DNA from: Planctobacterium marinum
GTDB taxonomy: Bacteria; Pseudomonadota; Gammaproteobacteria; Enterobacterales; Alteromonadaceae
Direction: 5' to 3'
Assembly (NCBI RefSeq): GCF_036322805.1
Contig: NZ_AP027272.1
Coordinates: forward strand, 2,046,001-2,110,000
Length of the DNA stretch: 64,000 bases
Under the pieces are notes generated by a model, which ran no database searches, was not told the origin of the DNA, and worked only from the letters and a program-made list of their open reading frames with translations. The position numbers and the translations under genes are program-made. Positions 9,604-19,391 of the stretch are shown here, piece after piece; position 1 is the stretch's first letter; each line of letters starts with the position of its first letter.

Positions 9604-10775
9604 TGCTTATACCGTTCTTTTTCAAATTGCGAGAGTATCAGTTGCCGGTTTCTTTGCGGGAGCTGCTGGATTTGCTCAATGCTCTAGACAACAACCTGGC
9701 CTTTGCCGACCTGGATGGTTTTTACCATTTGGCGCGGGTCTGTTTAGTGAAGGATGAAGCCAATTTTGACAAGTATGACAGAGCTTTTGCTGATTATTTT
9801 AGAGGCATTCAGTCGATTGACCTGTTGGGTGAGGAAATACCTGAAGAGTGGTTGCGCAAAGAATTTGAGCGATTATTTAGCGATGAAGAAAAAGCGCAAA
9901 TAAAAAAGCTCGGTGGCCTTGAAGAGTTAATGAAAACGCTGAAAAAACGCCTCGAAGAGCAACAAAAAAGACATCAGGGTGGCAATAAATGGATAGGCAC
10001 TGGTGGTACATCTCCTTTCGGCTCTGGTGGTTACAATCCTGAAGGTGTACGTATTGGTCAGGAGGGAAATGGTCAATTTTCGGCGGCTAAAGTCTGGGAT
10101 AAGCGCGAGTTTAAAGATCTGGCCAGTGACGTTGAATTAGGTACTCGCAACCTGAAAGTAGCGCTACGCAAGCTTCGCCAATTCGCCAGAACTGGCGCTC
10201 AGGAAGAACTGGATATGGCCGGAACCATAGGTGCTACGGCTAAAAACGCGGGCTATCTGGATATCAAGATGATGCCAGAGCGTCACAATGCCATCAAAGT
10301 GCTGTTGTTTTTTGATGTCGGCGGCTCTATGGATGCCCATATTCAGGCTTGTGAAGAGTTGTTTTCAGCCGCTCATGCCGAATTTAAACATCTGGAGTTT
10401 TTCTATTTTCACAATTGTATTTACGAGGGGGTCTGGAAGGGCAATAGTCGTCGTCGAAAAGAGACGATTTCTGTCTGGGACATCATTCACAAATACGGTA
10501 GCGAATACAAAGTGATTTTTGTCGGTGACGCCACTATGGGGCCTTACGAAATCACCTATCCGGGTGGCAGTGTCGAACATTGGAACGAAGAAGCGGGTGC
10601 TGTCTGGATGAATCGACTGTTGCAACACTTTAATAATGCTATTTGGTTGAACCCACAGCCAGAGCAATACTGGTCCTATTATGCTTCGGTGAAAATCATG
10701 CACGAGCTCATGGAAGCTCGCATGTTTCCCTTAACTCTGACTGGCATCAGTAACGGCATTAAGGAATTGCTTTAA
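9603..10775 (+). CDS. VWA-domain (CoxE-like) partner of the MoxR ATPase
   Basis: 390 aa. The N-terminal half is helical and includes a charged, Gln-rich linker with a GGTSPFGSGGYN segment. The C-terminal half is a von Willebrand A-like domain with a metal-site motif of the CoxE type, FFDVGGSMD, a second site near GDATMGPYEI, and a final IWLNPQPEQYW strand. Such proteins bind the MoxR partner and probably the client. Start ATG shares one base with the stop of the ATPase gene. No structural gene for a cofactor enzyme lies next to it, so the target cannot be deduced here. Confidence 0.88.
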   Translation: MLIPFFFKLREYQLPVSLRELLDLLNALDNNLAFADLDGFYHLARVCLVKDEANFDKYDRAFADYFRGIQSIDLLGEEIPEEWLRKEFERLFSDEEKAQIKKLGGLEELMKTLKKRLEEQQKRHQGGNKWIGTGGTSPFGSGGYNPEGVRIGQEGNGQFSAAKVWDKREFKDLASDVELGTRNLKVALRKLRQFARTGAQEELDMAGTIGATAKNAGYLDIKMMPERHNAIKVLLFFDVGGSMDAHIQACEELFSAAHAEFKHLEFFYFHNCIYEGVWKGNSRRRKETISVWDIIHKYGSEYKVIFVGDATMGPYEITYPGGSVEHWNEEAGAVWMNRLLQHFNNAIWLNPQPEQYWSYYASVKIMHELMEARMFPLTLTGISNGIKELL

Positions 10776-10790
10776 AGCAGCTGCCGAAGG

Positions 10791-11438
10791 TTAATTCACC
10801 ATAAATCGCGTGTAAATCCAATCCAGATTCTGCAGTATTATCTCTTTGCCATGGATCTCCAGCGAGTTTATCAGCTCACTCATGGCCGAAGGGGTAAGTG
10901 CAGACTGGAATATTGATGCTTGTGCTTTGTGGCTAATATGCCAGGGTTCAAATGCGACACCATCTGCTCTACCAGTGAAAGGGCAATAGAAGCCGTAATC
11001 CTCGAGGTGGGCGTCCATCCATCGTTTCAGGCGTCCACAGGGGCCGGTGCTTTCGTATTCTTGCGGAACCAATTGTAGAGCAGCAGCACTATCTTGTATT
11101 GCCGGGGCGTCATAAACGTCAACATCTGTTCCCCAATGATGACGACTAGAACCGGGCAATGCTGACCAGATTAAGATGGTTTGCAACTTTTGTTGGTCGT
11201 CTAGCAGAGCGATATCGCACTGGTTGCCATCTCTATCCAGCACCGGCCGTAATCCATCCCATTTTTCGTTCCAGATGGTTAATTGTCGCTCCACCGAGCG
11301 GTAGCTACTGGCGATATCTAAACTGACCCCCGCTTTGCCGGCGGCTTGCTGCAGTTTAAGAAAATCCGTCACAACCGCCTCGTGCAGCTGGTGTTTACCA
11401 TCAATGGTGACTAAGGGCAGGTGATTTAGTAGTTGCAT
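10791..11438 (-). CDS. VanY-type D-alanyl-D-alanine carboxypeptidase family protein
   Basis: 215 aa. M15 peptidases are zinc enzymes that trim peptidoglycan stem peptides. The zinc motifs are visible: SSRHHWGTDVDVY (first His and Asp) and EPWHIS (catalytic Glu and third ligand His). The substrate-side SSYRS motif is also present. No signal peptide is seen, so the site of action is unclear; export by another route or a cytoplasmic role are both possible. The ATG at 11438 or a TTG three bases upstream may start it. It begins five bases after the dapE stop, so it is the last gene of the leftward operon. Confidence 0.86.
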   Translation of the reverse strand: MQLLNHLPLVTIDGKHQLHEAVVTDFLKLQQAAGKAGVSLDIASSYRSVERQLTIWNEKWDGLRPVLDRDGNQCDIALLDDQQKLQTILIWSALPGSSRHHWGTDVDVYDAPAIQDSAAALQLVPQEYESTGPCGRLKRWMDAHLEDYGFYCPFTGRADGVAFEPWHISHKAQASIFQSALTPSAMSELINSLEIHGKEIILQNLDWIYTRFMVN

Positions 11439-11443
11439 CAAGT

Positions 11444-12574
11444 TCAGTCTAATAGCAGTTCCATCAGAATAGCTTCGTACATCAGAGCCAGTTGCTCAAG
11501 GTCTGCCATACGCACGCATTCGTTAACTTTGTGGATAGTGGCGTTTACCGGGCCCAACTCAATGACTTGCGCACCTGTCGGAGCGATAAATCGGCCATCA
11601 GAGGTGCCGCCTGCCGTTGACAGCTGTGTGGCTTTTCCTGTCACCGACTGGATAGCCTTTTGCGTTGCGGCTACCAATTCTCCTGAGGAAGTTAAAAATG
11701 GCTGGCCGTTAAAGGTCCATTTAATGTCATACTCCAGGCCGTGTTTGTCCAGTATTTCTCTGGTTCTGGCTATGAGTTGCTGATCAGTGACCTCAGTGGA
11801 AAAACGAAAATTAAAGCAGATATCCAAGTGACCGGGAATCACGTTACCCGCGCCTGTACCCGCGTGTATATTGGAAATTTGAAAGCTGGTTGGTGGGAAA
11901 AACTCGTTGCCTTCGTCCCATGTCGTTGCGCTTAACTCCGCCAGCGCAGGGGCTGCAATATGTACCGGGTTTTTCGCTAAATGAGGGTAGGCCACATGGC
12001 CCTGAATTCCCTTGATGATGAGATCACCAGTTAGGGAGCCGCGCCGTCCGTTTTTGACGATGTCTCCCACATGTTCGGTACTCGATGGCTCACCCACCAG
12101 ACACCAGGTGATTTTTTCGTTGCGAGTTTCCAGGGTATCAACCACCCGCGTGGTACCGTTGATAAAGGGGCCTTCCTCATCACTTGTGATGAGAAATGCA
12201 ATACAACCTGTGTGTTCAGGATGTTTTTTCACAAAGCGTTCAGTGGCAACTAGCATGGCTGCCAGGCTACCCTTCATGTCTGCAGCACCACGCCCAAATA
12301 AATATTCACCGTCTTCAGTAGCATTAAATGGCGGATGTTGCCAATTGGCTTCCGGGCCGGAAGGCACCACATCAGTGTGACCTGCAAAGCAAAACAGCGG
12401 GCCTTCACTGCCGCGTCGAGCCCACATATTGGTGGTATCTTCAAATACCAGCTGCTCAATATTAAAACCGAGTTTACTGAGTTTTTGCGCCATCATTTCC
12501 TGGCAGCCAGCATCTTCCGGCGTTACAGAGCGACGATTTATCAGGTCTTTGGTGAGATCAATTACATTACTCAT
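11444..12574 (-). CDS. dapE: Succinyl-diaminopimelate desuccinylase
   Basis: 376 aa. DapE removes succinate from N-succinyl-LL-diaminopimelate in the lysine/DAP pathway, needed for lysine and peptidoglycan. The M20 zinc motifs are clear: [12 protein letters not shown] (His, then catalytic Asp), [10 protein letters not shown] (bridging Asp), [11 protein letters not shown] (Glu pair) and GGTSDGRF near the end. Full usual length. The start codon overlaps the stop of the upstream YffB-type gene by four bases, and the VanY-type gene follows directly. The yffB-dapE adjacency is shared with E. coli. lysC with its riboswitch, another lysine-pathway gene, lies at the right edge of the window. Confidence 0.96.
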   Translation of the reverse strand: MSNVIDLTKDLINRRSVTPEDAGCQEMMAQKLSKLGFNIEQLVFEDTTNMWARRGSEGPLFCFAGHTDVVPSGPEANWQHPPFNATEDGEYLFGRGAADMKGSLAAMLVATERFVKKHPEHTGCIAFLITSDEEGPFINGTTRVVDTLETRNEKITWCLVGEPSSTEHVGDIVKNGRRGSLTGDLIIKGIQGHVAYPHLAKNPVHIAAPALAELSATTWDEGNEFFPPTSFQISNIHAGTGAGNVIPGHLDICFNFRFSTEVTDQQLIARTREILDKHGLEYDIKWTFNGQPFLTSSGELVAATQKAIQSVTGKATQLSTAGGTSDGRFIAPTGAQVIELGPVNATIHKVNECVRMADLEQLALMYEAILMELLLD

Positions 12575-12918
12575 CTGCTAAAGCGCTCATCAAGTTGCTT
12601 GGCTGAAAAGCCCAAAATGTATTCGCCATCCACTTCAATGATGGGGCGTTTTATCATGGCCGGGTGTTGCAGTAAAAGCTCTGCGACATTGTCGCGCGAT
12701 ACCGCGGCTTTTTGCTCATCACTTAACTGTCGCCATGTAGTACCACGCTTGTTCAGCACTTGCTCCCAATCCAGCTTATTTAGAACCGTATCTAACCAGT
12801 CTTTATCCAGACCATCTGCTCGGTAATCGTGAAACTCAAAATCTACCGATTTTTGTTCAAAATACTTTTTGGTTTTTTTAATGGTGTCACAGTTTTTAAT
12901 ACCGAATATGGTCAGCAT
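12571..12918 (-). CDS. yffB: ArsC/Spx-family protein of the YffB type
   Basis: 115 aa, thioredoxin-fold ArsC-like protein. The N terminus [16 protein letters not shown] contains the single redox Cys of YffB-type proteins, and HDYRADGL and [15 protein letters not shown] are standard family segments. YffB homologues are thought to be glutathione-dependent thiol reductases; the physiological substrate is not established. It overlaps dapE by four bases, an arrangement conserved in gammaproteobacteria, so the two are translated together. Confidence 0.9.
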   Translation of the reverse strand: MLTIFGIKNCDTIKKTKKYFEQKSVDFEFHDYRADGLDKDWLDTVLNKLDWEQVLNKRGTTWRQLSDEQKAAVSRDNVAELLLQHPAMIKRPIIEVDGEYILGFSAKQLDERFSR

Positions 12919-12946
12919 GTTGGTTCCTGTTAATTACTACTGGGAT

Positions 12947-13456
12947 TTAAATATAGAGATCCATCAATACATCCTCACTGCTTCTCACCTGTCGGTAGTG
13001 GGGACGAATGCCTGAGAGGCGGTCACTGTTTAGTATGGTGATGGCGGCAAGGGGAGAATTCAATGTGTCTTTCATTTTTCGCAAATTAAAATCTAAAATA
13101 GGCTCACCGGCAGCAATACTGTCTCCGGTTTTGGCATAGTGCTTAAAACCGTTGCCCATCATGATTTCTGGGTTCTGTCCCAACTGGATTTGCATGCGAA
13201 TACCTTGTGCAGATTTAATGCGCAATTGCTCAGATGTGGGGTAAAGCTGCTCAATAATACAGTCAAAAGGGGCTACAACCTGATAACCGCTAAGCTCCAG
13301 TGCCACCCCTTCGCCAAACATCCTCTGAGTAAAAAGTTTTTGAGGATAATTATTTAACGGTAATACCTTGCCATTAACGGGTGACAAAACAGGGATGTGT
13401 TTCTTAAATTCAACATCATCTTCAGAGTCGATGAGTCGCCCATAAAGCAGATTCAT
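12947..13456 (-). CDS. EIIA(Glc)-like protein lacking the phosphorylation histidines
   Basis: 169 aa. The fold of PTS glucose-type EIIA is recognisable: SPVNGKVLPLNNYPQKLFTQ, MFGEGVALELSGYQVVAPFD, GNGFKHYAKTGDSIAAGEPILDFNL. The residues that matter are missing. Aligned with E. coli Crr, the His of NHAF falls at E76, and the phosphorylated His of VHFG falls at Q91 (QIQLG). It therefore cannot take phosphate from HPr in the normal way. The gene overlaps the upstream ACT-domain gene by four bases and lies 28 bases before the YffB gene, so it belongs to the lysine-biosynthesis operon. A role as binding or regulatory protein is inference. No other PTS gene is in the window. Confidence 0.8.
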   Translation of the reverse strand: MNLLYGRLIDSEDDVEFKKHIPVLSPVNGKVLPLNNYPQKLFTQRMFGEGVALELSGYQVVAPFDCIIEQLYPTSEQLRIKSAQGIRMQIQLGQNPEIMMGNGFKHYAKTGDSIAAGEPILDFNLRKMKDTLNSPLAAITILNSDRLSGIRPHYRQVRSSEDVLMDLYI

Positions 13457-13836
13457 AAAATGACTTTATAGCCGTCCTTCTCCAGTGCTTCCGCTGCGTT
13501 ATTCAGGTCGCGCTCTTTCACCAGGAAATAATCGGTTTCAAAGGTTGAAACCACAAAAATACTCACCTTGGCTTTAGCCAAAACATTGCCAATTTGTGCC
13601 ATTATACCCACCATTGATAACTCAAGAGGGCCGAGTACCTCTAAAGCTCGCCAGTCGCCATCGGATTCTTCGGAATCCACGATCACGGTTTCAGGCACCA
13701 CAATTGACAGTTCGTCATTGGTTTTACCAATAAAAAATACTGAAGCATTAAATACCTGACGTGGTACTTCTGCATCAGCGGCCAAACTATGGACTGTGAA
13801 TACTTGTGGTAATGTGGCGAGTGTTTGTTTTGGCAT
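13453..13836 (-). CDS. ACT-domain regulatory protein
   Basis: 127 aa from ATG 13836, which has AAGGAC upstream. The C-terminal half is an ACT-type amino-acid-binding domain of the ACT_7/CASTOR-like class: WRALEVLGPLELSMVGIMAQIGNVLAKAKVSIFVVSTFETDYFLVKERDL. Proteins of this type usually sense amino acids. It is the first gene of the leftward run that continues with the EIIA-like protein, YffB, DapE and the VanY-type peptidase, and it overlaps the second gene by four bases. The pairing suggests amino-acid sensing linked to the DAP/lysine operon, but no ligand can be read from the sequence. Confidence 0.82.
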   Translation of the reverse strand: MPKQTLATLPQVFTVHSLAADAEVPRQVFNASVFFIGKTNDELSIVVPETVIVDSEESDGDWRALEVLGPLELSMVGIMAQIGNVLAKAKVSIFVVSTFETDYFLVKERDLNNAAEALEKDGYKVIL

Positions 13837-14124
13837 AACATGTCCTTTGCGAATCTTGTAAGATTGTGCGCAACCTTGCAAAAGAGTTCAAGTAAAGATT
13901 CAGTTGTGAATAACTTAAGTGGATAAGTGTAGTTATTCACAAAGTTTGTGGGTAACTTTGGGGGTAATCACTGTTTAACTTGTTAAGTTGTTGAAATGTA
14001 AGCTTTATTTGTTGTGGTGTGATTTTAAACAATCCACAGATGTCTTGTTTTTTTTATGATCAATGTGCCTGTTTTTTGATTAACAGGTTAAGATCAGTAT
14101 CAAAATAGTTTGCTTAGAGATTGA

Positions 14125-15246
14125 ATGAAAACTGTATTAAATGTGTACGCTGGCCCCCGCGCCATGCAAATGCTCAAAGTTTATGGCTTTAATCCCGATC
14201 TATTCCATACGGTGCTTGGTGCATCGGGGGGACCAAAATGGTTTGTATTGGCAGGTATCGATAGAGTATTGATATCGGAGTTTTTTAGAGACCGACAGCA
14301 GCCACTCAATATGGTGGGCTCTTCAGCAGGTGCATTTCGCTTTGCTTGTTTGACTCAACCGGATCCGGTGAGCGCGATTAATCGCTTAGCCAAAGAATAT
14401 TCAGAAACGGTTTATAGTGATAAACCAACCATTGATGAAATCTCCGATAAAGCGGTAGCCTTGCTAGAAAACATGTTGCCAAGGGAAAATCGCCAGCATG
14501 TTGTCGATAACCCGATATTTGTTGCCCATCTTATTGCTGCCCGTTGTCGTGGTCTGTTGGCGCCGGAGCGCAAATCAATACAATATCCGGGACTACTGGT
14601 GAGTGCAGTTGCCAATGGCCTGAGTCGACGCTATCTGGACAAATTTTACGAACGCTTTGTCTTTTCAGGTAATCAGCAGCCACTCAGTTTTGAAGACCCA
14701 GCCGGATTGCATACTCAGCATGTAAAACTAACCGAAAATAACATTATTGATGCGCTATTAGCCTCGGGTGCTATTCCTGGTGTATTGCGCGGGATCCCGG
14801 ATATTGAAGGGGCTGGTAAAGGCATGTTCCGCGATGGCGGTGTCACCGATTATCATTTTGACTTGCAGTTTAAATCTACAGCGAGACCGGATGAGCAAAA
14901 CACAGCTGCTCACCAACAAGTGAATAACGATTTGGTATTGTTTCCGCATTTTTTTGCGGTTCCCAAGCCCGGGTGGTTTGACAAGTCTTTACCCTGGCGA
15001 CATCCACATCGAAGTAGTTATGATAATGTGGTGATGGTAGTGCCGTCCGATGAATTTGTGGCCTCTTTGCCTTTCGGCAAGATCCCAGACCGCCATGACT
15101 TCACTAAGATCCCAGTTAATGAAAGATTGCAATATTGGAAAACCGTTTTATCGGAAACCGATAGGCTTGGCGAGGCGTTTATGGCTCTGCAAAACCCGGC
15201 ACAACTGCAAAGTGTATTGCAACCCTTACCCTTTAAACTGAGTTAA
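14125..15246 (+). CDS. Patatin-like phospholipase family protein
   Basis: 373 aa. Patatin-like hydrolases use a Ser-Asp dyad to cleave acyl esters of lipids. The oxyanion region GASGGPKWF (32-40) and nucleophile elbow GSSAGAF with S67 are clear, and the dyad Asp lies in [11 protein letters not shown]. No signal peptide, so it should be cytoplasmic. The gene has its own 288-base upstream region and its last four bases overlap the end of convergent glsA. ATG at 14125 begins a plausible short N terminus. Confidence 0.88.
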   Translation: MKTVLNVYAGPRAMQMLKVYGFNPDLFHTVLGASGGPKWFVLAGIDRVLISEFFRDRQQPLNMVGSSAGAFRFACLTQPDPVSAINRLAKEYSETVYSDKPTIDEISDKAVALLENMLPRENRQHVVDNPIFVAHLIAARCRGLLAPERKSIQYPGLLVSAVANGLSRRYLDKFYERFVFSGNQQPLSFEDPAGLHTQHVKLTENNIIDALLASGAIPGVLRGIPDIEGAGKGMFRDGGVTDYHFDLQFKSTARPDEQNTAAHQQVNNDLVLFPHFFAVPKPGWFDKSLPWRHPHRSSYDNVVMVVPSDEFVASLPFGKIPDRHDFTKIPVNERLQYWKTVLSETDRLGEAFMALQNPAQLQSVLQPLPFKLS

Positions 15247-16172
15247 AAGATTGAGCGTCCTAATTCGCTGGTGAATATCGACAACGCCTCGCTGCCTGCC
15301 AGTGAGTTACCAAAGTGGTTGAGCTCTGGAGACCAGACGCAAACACTGCACTCGCCGGGAACGATGGCCACAATGCCACCGCCGACGCCGCTTTTACCGG
15401 GTAATCCTACCCGGTAGGCAAAATCGCCAGCTTGATCGTATAAGCCGCAGGTGGCGAGTAGGGCATTGAGTTGTTTGCTTTGCCGCGAACTGACCACTTG
15501 GCTTTGGGTAATCGCAGACTTTCCTTGGTTGGCCAAAAACGAAAACGCCTTGGCCAGTTCAATACAGGACATTTCCACCGCACAGGCATGAAAATATACC
15601 TTAAGTACCTGTTGCACGTCATTTTCGAAGTTGTTGAAGGATTTCATCAAATGCGCCATGGCAGCATTGCGATCACTAAACTCTCTTTCTGATTTAGCCA
15701 CGATGCGATTGGAGCTGATGCTTTTGGTGCCGCATAGATCCCAGAGTAATTCCTTAAGCCTTTGTTTTGGCGCTGAGAGACGGGTTGTCAGCAAGTCGCA
15801 GACTTTTATCGCACCTGCATTAATGAAAGGGTTTCGGGGAATACCTTTTTCTAATTCCAACTGAATGAGGGAGTTAAAGGCCTGGCCTGAAGGCTCACGG
15901 CCTACCTTTTCCCACAAAGCTTCGCCATAGATATTAAAAGCCAGGGTCAGGTTTAGCACTTTGGAGATACTTTGAATAGAAAAGGCTTCGTTGGCGTCAC
16001 CTGCTGAATAGATATTGCCGTGGATATCACAGATGGCCATGCCTAGTTTATTGCCGCTGACTTTAGCCAGTGCCGGAATATAATCCGCCACTGCGCCTTT
16101 ACCCAAAAGAGGGCGCACCTGTTCTAAAATGGCATCCAGGTCCAGTTCATGGCAGTCCAGGCATTGACTCAT
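15243..16172 (-). CDS. glsA: Glutaminase
   Basis: 309 aa. Serine-dependent glutaminase of the beta-lactamase-like fold, which hydrolyses glutamine to glutamate and ammonia in the cytoplasm. The SxxK motif is in [12 protein letters not shown], with [21 protein letters not shown] and [12 protein letters not shown] as further family segments. The ATG at 16172 is preferred to a GTG two codons upstream; neither has a strong ribosome binding site. It overlaps the patatin gene tail to tail by four bases, so the two transcripts are complementary at their 3' ends. Confidence 0.94.
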   Translation of the reverse strand: MSQCLDCHELDLDAILEQVRPLLGKGAVADYIPALAKVSGNKLGMAICDIHGNIYSAGDANEAFSIQSISKVLNLTLAFNIYGEALWEKVGREPSGQAFNSLIQLELEKGIPRNPFINAGAIKVCDLLTTRLSAPKQRLKELLWDLCGTKSISSNRIVAKSEREFSDRNAAMAHLMKSFNNFENDVQQVLKVYFHACAVEMSCIELAKAFSFLANQGKSAITQSQVVSSRQSKQLNALLATCGLYDQAGDFAYRVGLPGKSGVGGGIVAIVPGECSVCVWSPELNHFGNSLAGSEALSIFTSELGRSIF

Positions 16173-16245
16173 GTTCACAACTTTAATTATGGGGAAGTGA
16201 GCGAGTTATAAACCTGAAGATTTTGACATGCAAGTAAAGATTCCA

Positions 16246-16262
16246 CACTTCTGCGAGAAGTG
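16246..16262. repeat. Short inverted repeat upstream of glsA and tRNA-Val
   Basis: CACTTCT and AGAAGTG separated by GCG form a perfect 7-bp dyad in the 240-base region between glsA and the tRNA. It could be an operator or a small hairpin; no T run follows. Confidence 0.35.
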
Positions 16263-16413
16263 CGGGGCTGGTTTGACCATAGGCAACGATGTTTGCTTAA
16301 AACTTGCTCGAACTCACCGCTCAAATAAAAAATCGCTTGCACCCAAACCAGCAGAGCGCTAACATACGCGCCGCTTCGAGATACAGGCAATTCATGCTAA
16401 ATCTCAGTACAGT

Positions 16414-16490
16414 GCGTCCGTAGCTCAGTTGGTTAGAGCACCACCTTGACATGGTGGGGGTCGGTAGTTCGAGTCTACTCGGACGCACCA
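16414..16490 (+). tRNA. tRNA-Val (anticodon GAC)
   Basis: 77 bases including an encoded CCA end. The acceptor arms GCGTCCG and CGGACGC pair perfectly. The D arm is AGCTCAGTTGGTTAGAGC, the anticodon stem CCACC/GGTGG encloses TTGACAT with GAC at 16448-16450, and the T arm contains GGTTCGA-like GTAGTTCGAGTCTAC. The variable loop is of normal length. Confidence 0.97.
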
Positions 16491-16504
16491 ATTTTTGAAA
16501 AACC

Positions 16505-17272
16505 TTATCTTCTGCCTAGATTACCGTTATTTCCATTGTTGCGGTTATTTCCACCACGATTGGCATTGTTGCCTTGATTCCTTTGTTGTCGCCCATTGTC
16601 TCCTGTGGTACCCAGTGCTGCGTGTGTGTCGGGCGAAAGATCTCTTCTCATAGGACGTCCGCCACGGTCTGATACCTGATGAGCATACGTGGTACCATCG
16701 GCATTTTGGTGAAAATGTAATTGTGATTCTCCACGTCTTACTGTTTGAACTTCTAGATTATTATTCCCTCTGGCGATTCTTTGCCTTGGTACAGAACCGG
16801 GGGCTAAAGCATTTTCTCCGCGCGTAGAAACTCTGCTACCCACGGTTGCTCCCCATTGGGTATTGTCTAAAGTCTCTCGTCGAGGGTTATTTTGCTGTCT
16901 TCCCAGCTGTCCCTGTTGTTGATTTTGCTGTGGCGCACCTCTTTGGCCATTCTGTTGCCGTTGAGCTTGCTGTTGATTCGGTCTTGGAGGTGGTGCATTG
17001 TGCAATCGTGGCTGTTGCTGGTTTTGTTGTGGCGCACCTCTTTGGCCATGCTGTTGTCGTTGCGCTTGCTGCTGATTTGGTCTTGGTGGTGGCGCATTTT
17101 GCAGACGCGCCTGTTGTGGTTGGTTTTGTTGAGGCCTGGCATTTTGAGCGTGTTGCTGTCGTTGACCTTGCTGTGGTTGCTGCGCCTGAGGACGTGGGGC
17201 ATTGTTTATCGGTGCATTATTAGGCGGTTGATTATTACGCGGTTGATTAGGTTGCCGATTCCTTCCTGCCAT
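16505..17272 (-). CDS. Gln/Asn/Pro-rich repetitive protein of unknown function
   Basis: 255 aa. Residues 1-130 are almost entirely Q, N, P, R, G and A, with two near-identical 33-residue units containing NAPPPRPNQQQAQRQQ and GQRGAPQQNQQQ. A compact central part of ordinary composition follows (about 136-215: VGSRVSTRGENALAPGS, LEVQTVRRGESQLHFHQNADGTTYAHQVSDRGG), and a G/N/R-rich tail ends the protein. No signal peptide or membrane segment. The composition is that of a disordered, prion-like or RNA-associated protein. Its upstream neighbour RhlE, on the same strand, also ends in a basic N/Q-rich tail. I do not recognise the central domain. Plus-strand frames through the repeat give only Leu/Trp-rich shadows. 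Confidence 0.72.
   Translation of the reverse strand: MAGRNRQPNQPRNNQPPNNAPINNAPRPQAQQPQQGQRQQHAQNARPQQNQPQQARLQNAPPPRPNQQQAQRQQHGQRGAPQQNQQQPRLHNAPPPRPNQQQAQRQQNGQRGAPQQNQQQGQLGRQQNNPRRETLDNTQWGATVGSRVSTRGENALAPGSVPRQRIARGNNNLEVQTVRRGESQLHFHQNADGTTYAHQVSDRGGRPMRRDLSPDTHAALGTTGDNGRQQRNQGNNANRGGNNRNNGNNGNLGRR
16932..17129 (-). repeat. Two tandem 99-bp coding repeats
   Basis: The block starting GGCGCACCTCTTTGGCCAT at 16932 recurs at 17031, a period of 99 bases or 33 codons. The copies differ mainly by silent or conservative changes, so the unit was duplicated in frame. A weaker third copy may continue to about 17160. Confidence 0.8.
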
Positions 17273-17477
17273 GCCAGTCTAAAATGCCTTGGTGGTGCGC
17301 AATTAATACACCAATGTGGCCTCTAAACGTCCCTTTTGTCAAGTTTTAAATATAGATTCAGAGCAGAGTCAAAAGCTAAAAGAAAAAAAACGGCGTATAC
17401 TTTTTAATGCAAGATGGATTGAATGAGATGAGCCGCATCAATCTCAGAGTTGCTGCGGCTTGAATATAGCTTTTTTA

Positions 17478-18818
17478 TTACTGCGCTTGACTGCTTTGTG
17501 TTCTGTTTCCAGAATTAGGTTTTCTCTGCCAAGGGCTATTATTGCCTTGCTTATTTCCACCTGCTTCAGCTTTAGCTTTATTCGGACGTCGGCGTTTTCT
17601 CGCTGAAGGTGAGGCCTTTGCCGCCGGGTTGCCGTTTCTACTGTCAGGTTTGGCATTTTTCGAAGGACTGGCAGGCAGTGCCTGGCCGGGTTCGAAGCCT
17701 TCGATAACTTGTTTCGGTATTCTTAGTTTAATAAAGCGCTCTATGGCGTGTAGCTGGTCGTTTTCAGCATGGCACACGAAAGAGATAGCACGACCGTTTT
17801 TACCGGCGCGCCCTGTTCTGCCAATACGGTGCACGTAGTCTTCACAGACATTAGGTAAATCGTAGTTAACCACGTGCGGTAATTCGGCAATATCAATGCC
17901 TCGGGCGGCGATATCGGTGGCTACCAAGACTTGTATCTTGTTGTCTTTAAATTGGGCCAGCGCTTTGGTTCTTGCGCCCTGGCTCTTATTGCCGTGGATG
18001 GCCGCTGCAGGAATGCCTTTTTTCACCAGATCGGTAGTCAGGCGATTAGCACCGTGCTTAGTACGGCAGAATACCAGCACCTGAAACCAGTTTTCACTTT
18101 TTACCAGGTGCACCAATAATCGTGTTTTTTTGTTTTTGTCCACCGGGTGAACACACTGCTCAATTCGGTCAACGGTAGAGTTTTCTGCCGCAACAGATAC
18201 TTCAACGGGGTTGTTCACCAGGCGTTTTGCCAGCTCTCGAATTTCCTTGGAAAAGGTGGCTGAAAACAACAGGTTTTGACGTTTCTTAGGCAATAACGCC
18301 AATATTTTTTTAATATCGTGAATGAAACCCATGTCCAGCATGCGATCCGCTTCATCTAATACCAGGGTTTCTAGTTGTTGAAACTTGATGGCATTTTGTT
18401 GATAGAGGTCTAACAAACGGCCCGGTGTTGCGATAAGCACATCGGTACCTTTGCGCAATTTCATCATTTGCGGATTGATTTTAACGCCGCCGAATACAAC
18501 GTTGTAGTTCAGGTCCAGCTGCTTACCATATTTCATAACATTATCGGCAACCTGGGCGGCGAGTTCACGTGTGGGGGTAAGTACCAAGGCTCTCACCTGA
18601 TTGTGGCTTGCACGCTTTTTACTGCTGGATAAATTGTGCAACAAAGGCAAGGTAAATGCCGCCGTTTTTCCCGTTCCGGTTTGAGCCGCAGCCATCACAT
18701 CTTTGCCTTCTAATACTGCCGGAATGGCCTGTTGCTGAATTTCTGAAGGCGTTTCATAACCGTGCTGTTTGAGAGCTGAGAGGAGCGGGGGGCAAAGTGC
18801 CAGTGAATCAAATGTCAT
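17478..18818 (-). CDS. rhlE: DEAD-box RNA helicase RhlE
   Basis: 446 aa. ATP-dependent RNA helicase implicated in ribosome assembly and RNA decay. Motifs in order: Q motif near [23 protein letters not shown] (I), PTRELAAQ (Ia), TPGRLLD (Ib), [11 protein letters not shown] (II), SATFSKEI (III), ARGIDI (V) and [10 protein letters not shown] (VI). The C-terminal 75 residues are a basic, N/Q/S-rich tail as in other RhlE proteins. The ATG at 18818 matches the RhlE N terminus ([10 protein letters not shown]); the ORF could extend eleven codons upstream but that adds non-homologous sequence. A dyad AGCCGCA/TGCGGCT lies at 17431-17460, just past the stop. Confidence 0.94.
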   Translation of the reverse strand: MTFDSLALCPPLLSALKQHGYETPSEIQQQAIPAVLEGKDVMAAAQTGTGKTAAFTLPLLHNLSSSKKRASHNQVRALVLTPTRELAAQVADNVMKYGKQLDLNYNVVFGGVKINPQMMKLRKGTDVLIATPGRLLDLYQQNAIKFQQLETLVLDEADRMLDMGFIHDIKKILALLPKKRQNLLFSATFSKEIRELAKRLVNNPVEVSVAAENSTVDRIEQCVHPVDKNKKTRLLVHLVKSENWFQVLVFCRTKHGANRLTTDLVKKGIPAAAIHGNKSQGARTKALAQFKDNKIQVLVATDIAARGIDIAELPHVVNYDLPNVCEDYVHRIGRTGRAGKNGRAISFVCHAENDQLHAIERFIKLRIPKQVIEGFEPGQALPASPSKNAKPDSRNGNPAAKASPSARKRRRPNKAKAEAGGNKQGNNSPWQRKPNSGNRTQSSQAQ

Positions 18819-19031
18819 TATATAAGTATCTAACCAAGGTAAATGAACCAAAATTGTTTTGGTACCCTCGCAACGTGCGAAGGGCCGGGGAGAATACAGG
18901 AGTCAGCAGATAAAAGCGAATTATTGTTTAATATTTCGGCAAATAATTCTACAGGCAGCAAGCTTTGCTCTCACCAATGAACGACAAAAATGCTATCATT
19001 GGCCATTGAGGTTTTTAGCCGGAATTAAAAC

Positions 19032-19391
19032 GTGAGTATATTGATACGCAATTTACCAAAAACTTTTACAGAGACAGAGTTAGAAGCGTTGTTCTCCCCC
19101 TTTGGTGAGATAAGTAAATGTGACCTGGTTATGGATAAGGTTACAGGGCAAACCAAAGGCTTTGGTTTTGTTGAGATGGCTGATGCTGATGCAACAGATA
19201 AAGCAATAAAAACGCTCAATGCCACCGATATAGATGGCCAACGCATCCGCGTTAAATGGTCGAATCAGGAAAAGAAAAACCCTGTAGAACGTCAAGACGA
19301 GCCTGCTGAAAATACGATAGCAAAAGACTACAGCGGTGTTTGGGAAAGTGCCAAAAGCCGAGTGAAAATTGAGGATGACAATGAGCAGTAA
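19032..19391 (+). CDS. RNA recognition motif (RRM) protein
   Basis: 119 aa from a GTG start. One RRM occupies residues 1-80: RNP2 is SILIRNLP and RNP1 is KGFGFVEM, both with the aromatic and basic residues that bind RNA. The remainder is charged and probably disordered. Bacterial RRM proteins of this size are often cold-inducible RNA-binding proteins. The gene is divergent from rhlE across 213 bases and its last 11 bases overlap the VF530-type gene, so it is translationally coupled to it. Confidence 0.9.
   Translation: MSILIRNLPKTFTETELEALFSPFGEISKCDLVMDKVTGQTKGFGFVEMADADATDKAIKTLNATDIDGQRIRVKWSNQEKKNPVERQDEPAENTIAKDYSGVWESAKSRVKIEDDNEQ

Noticed and set aside
16932..17129. Tandem 99-bp repeat as a CRISPR-like array
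   Set aside because: Only two adjoining copies without spacers, in frame within a coding region.
16846..17326. Two plus-strand ORFs rich in Leu, Val and Trp
   Set aside because: They are reverse-complement shadows of the Gln-codon repeats of the minus-strand protein.
17431..17478. Terminator of rhlE at the AGCCGCA/TGCGGCT dyad
   Set aside because: The T run lies on the plus-strand side, not after the stem in the direction of rhlE transcription, so the terminator role is not supported.
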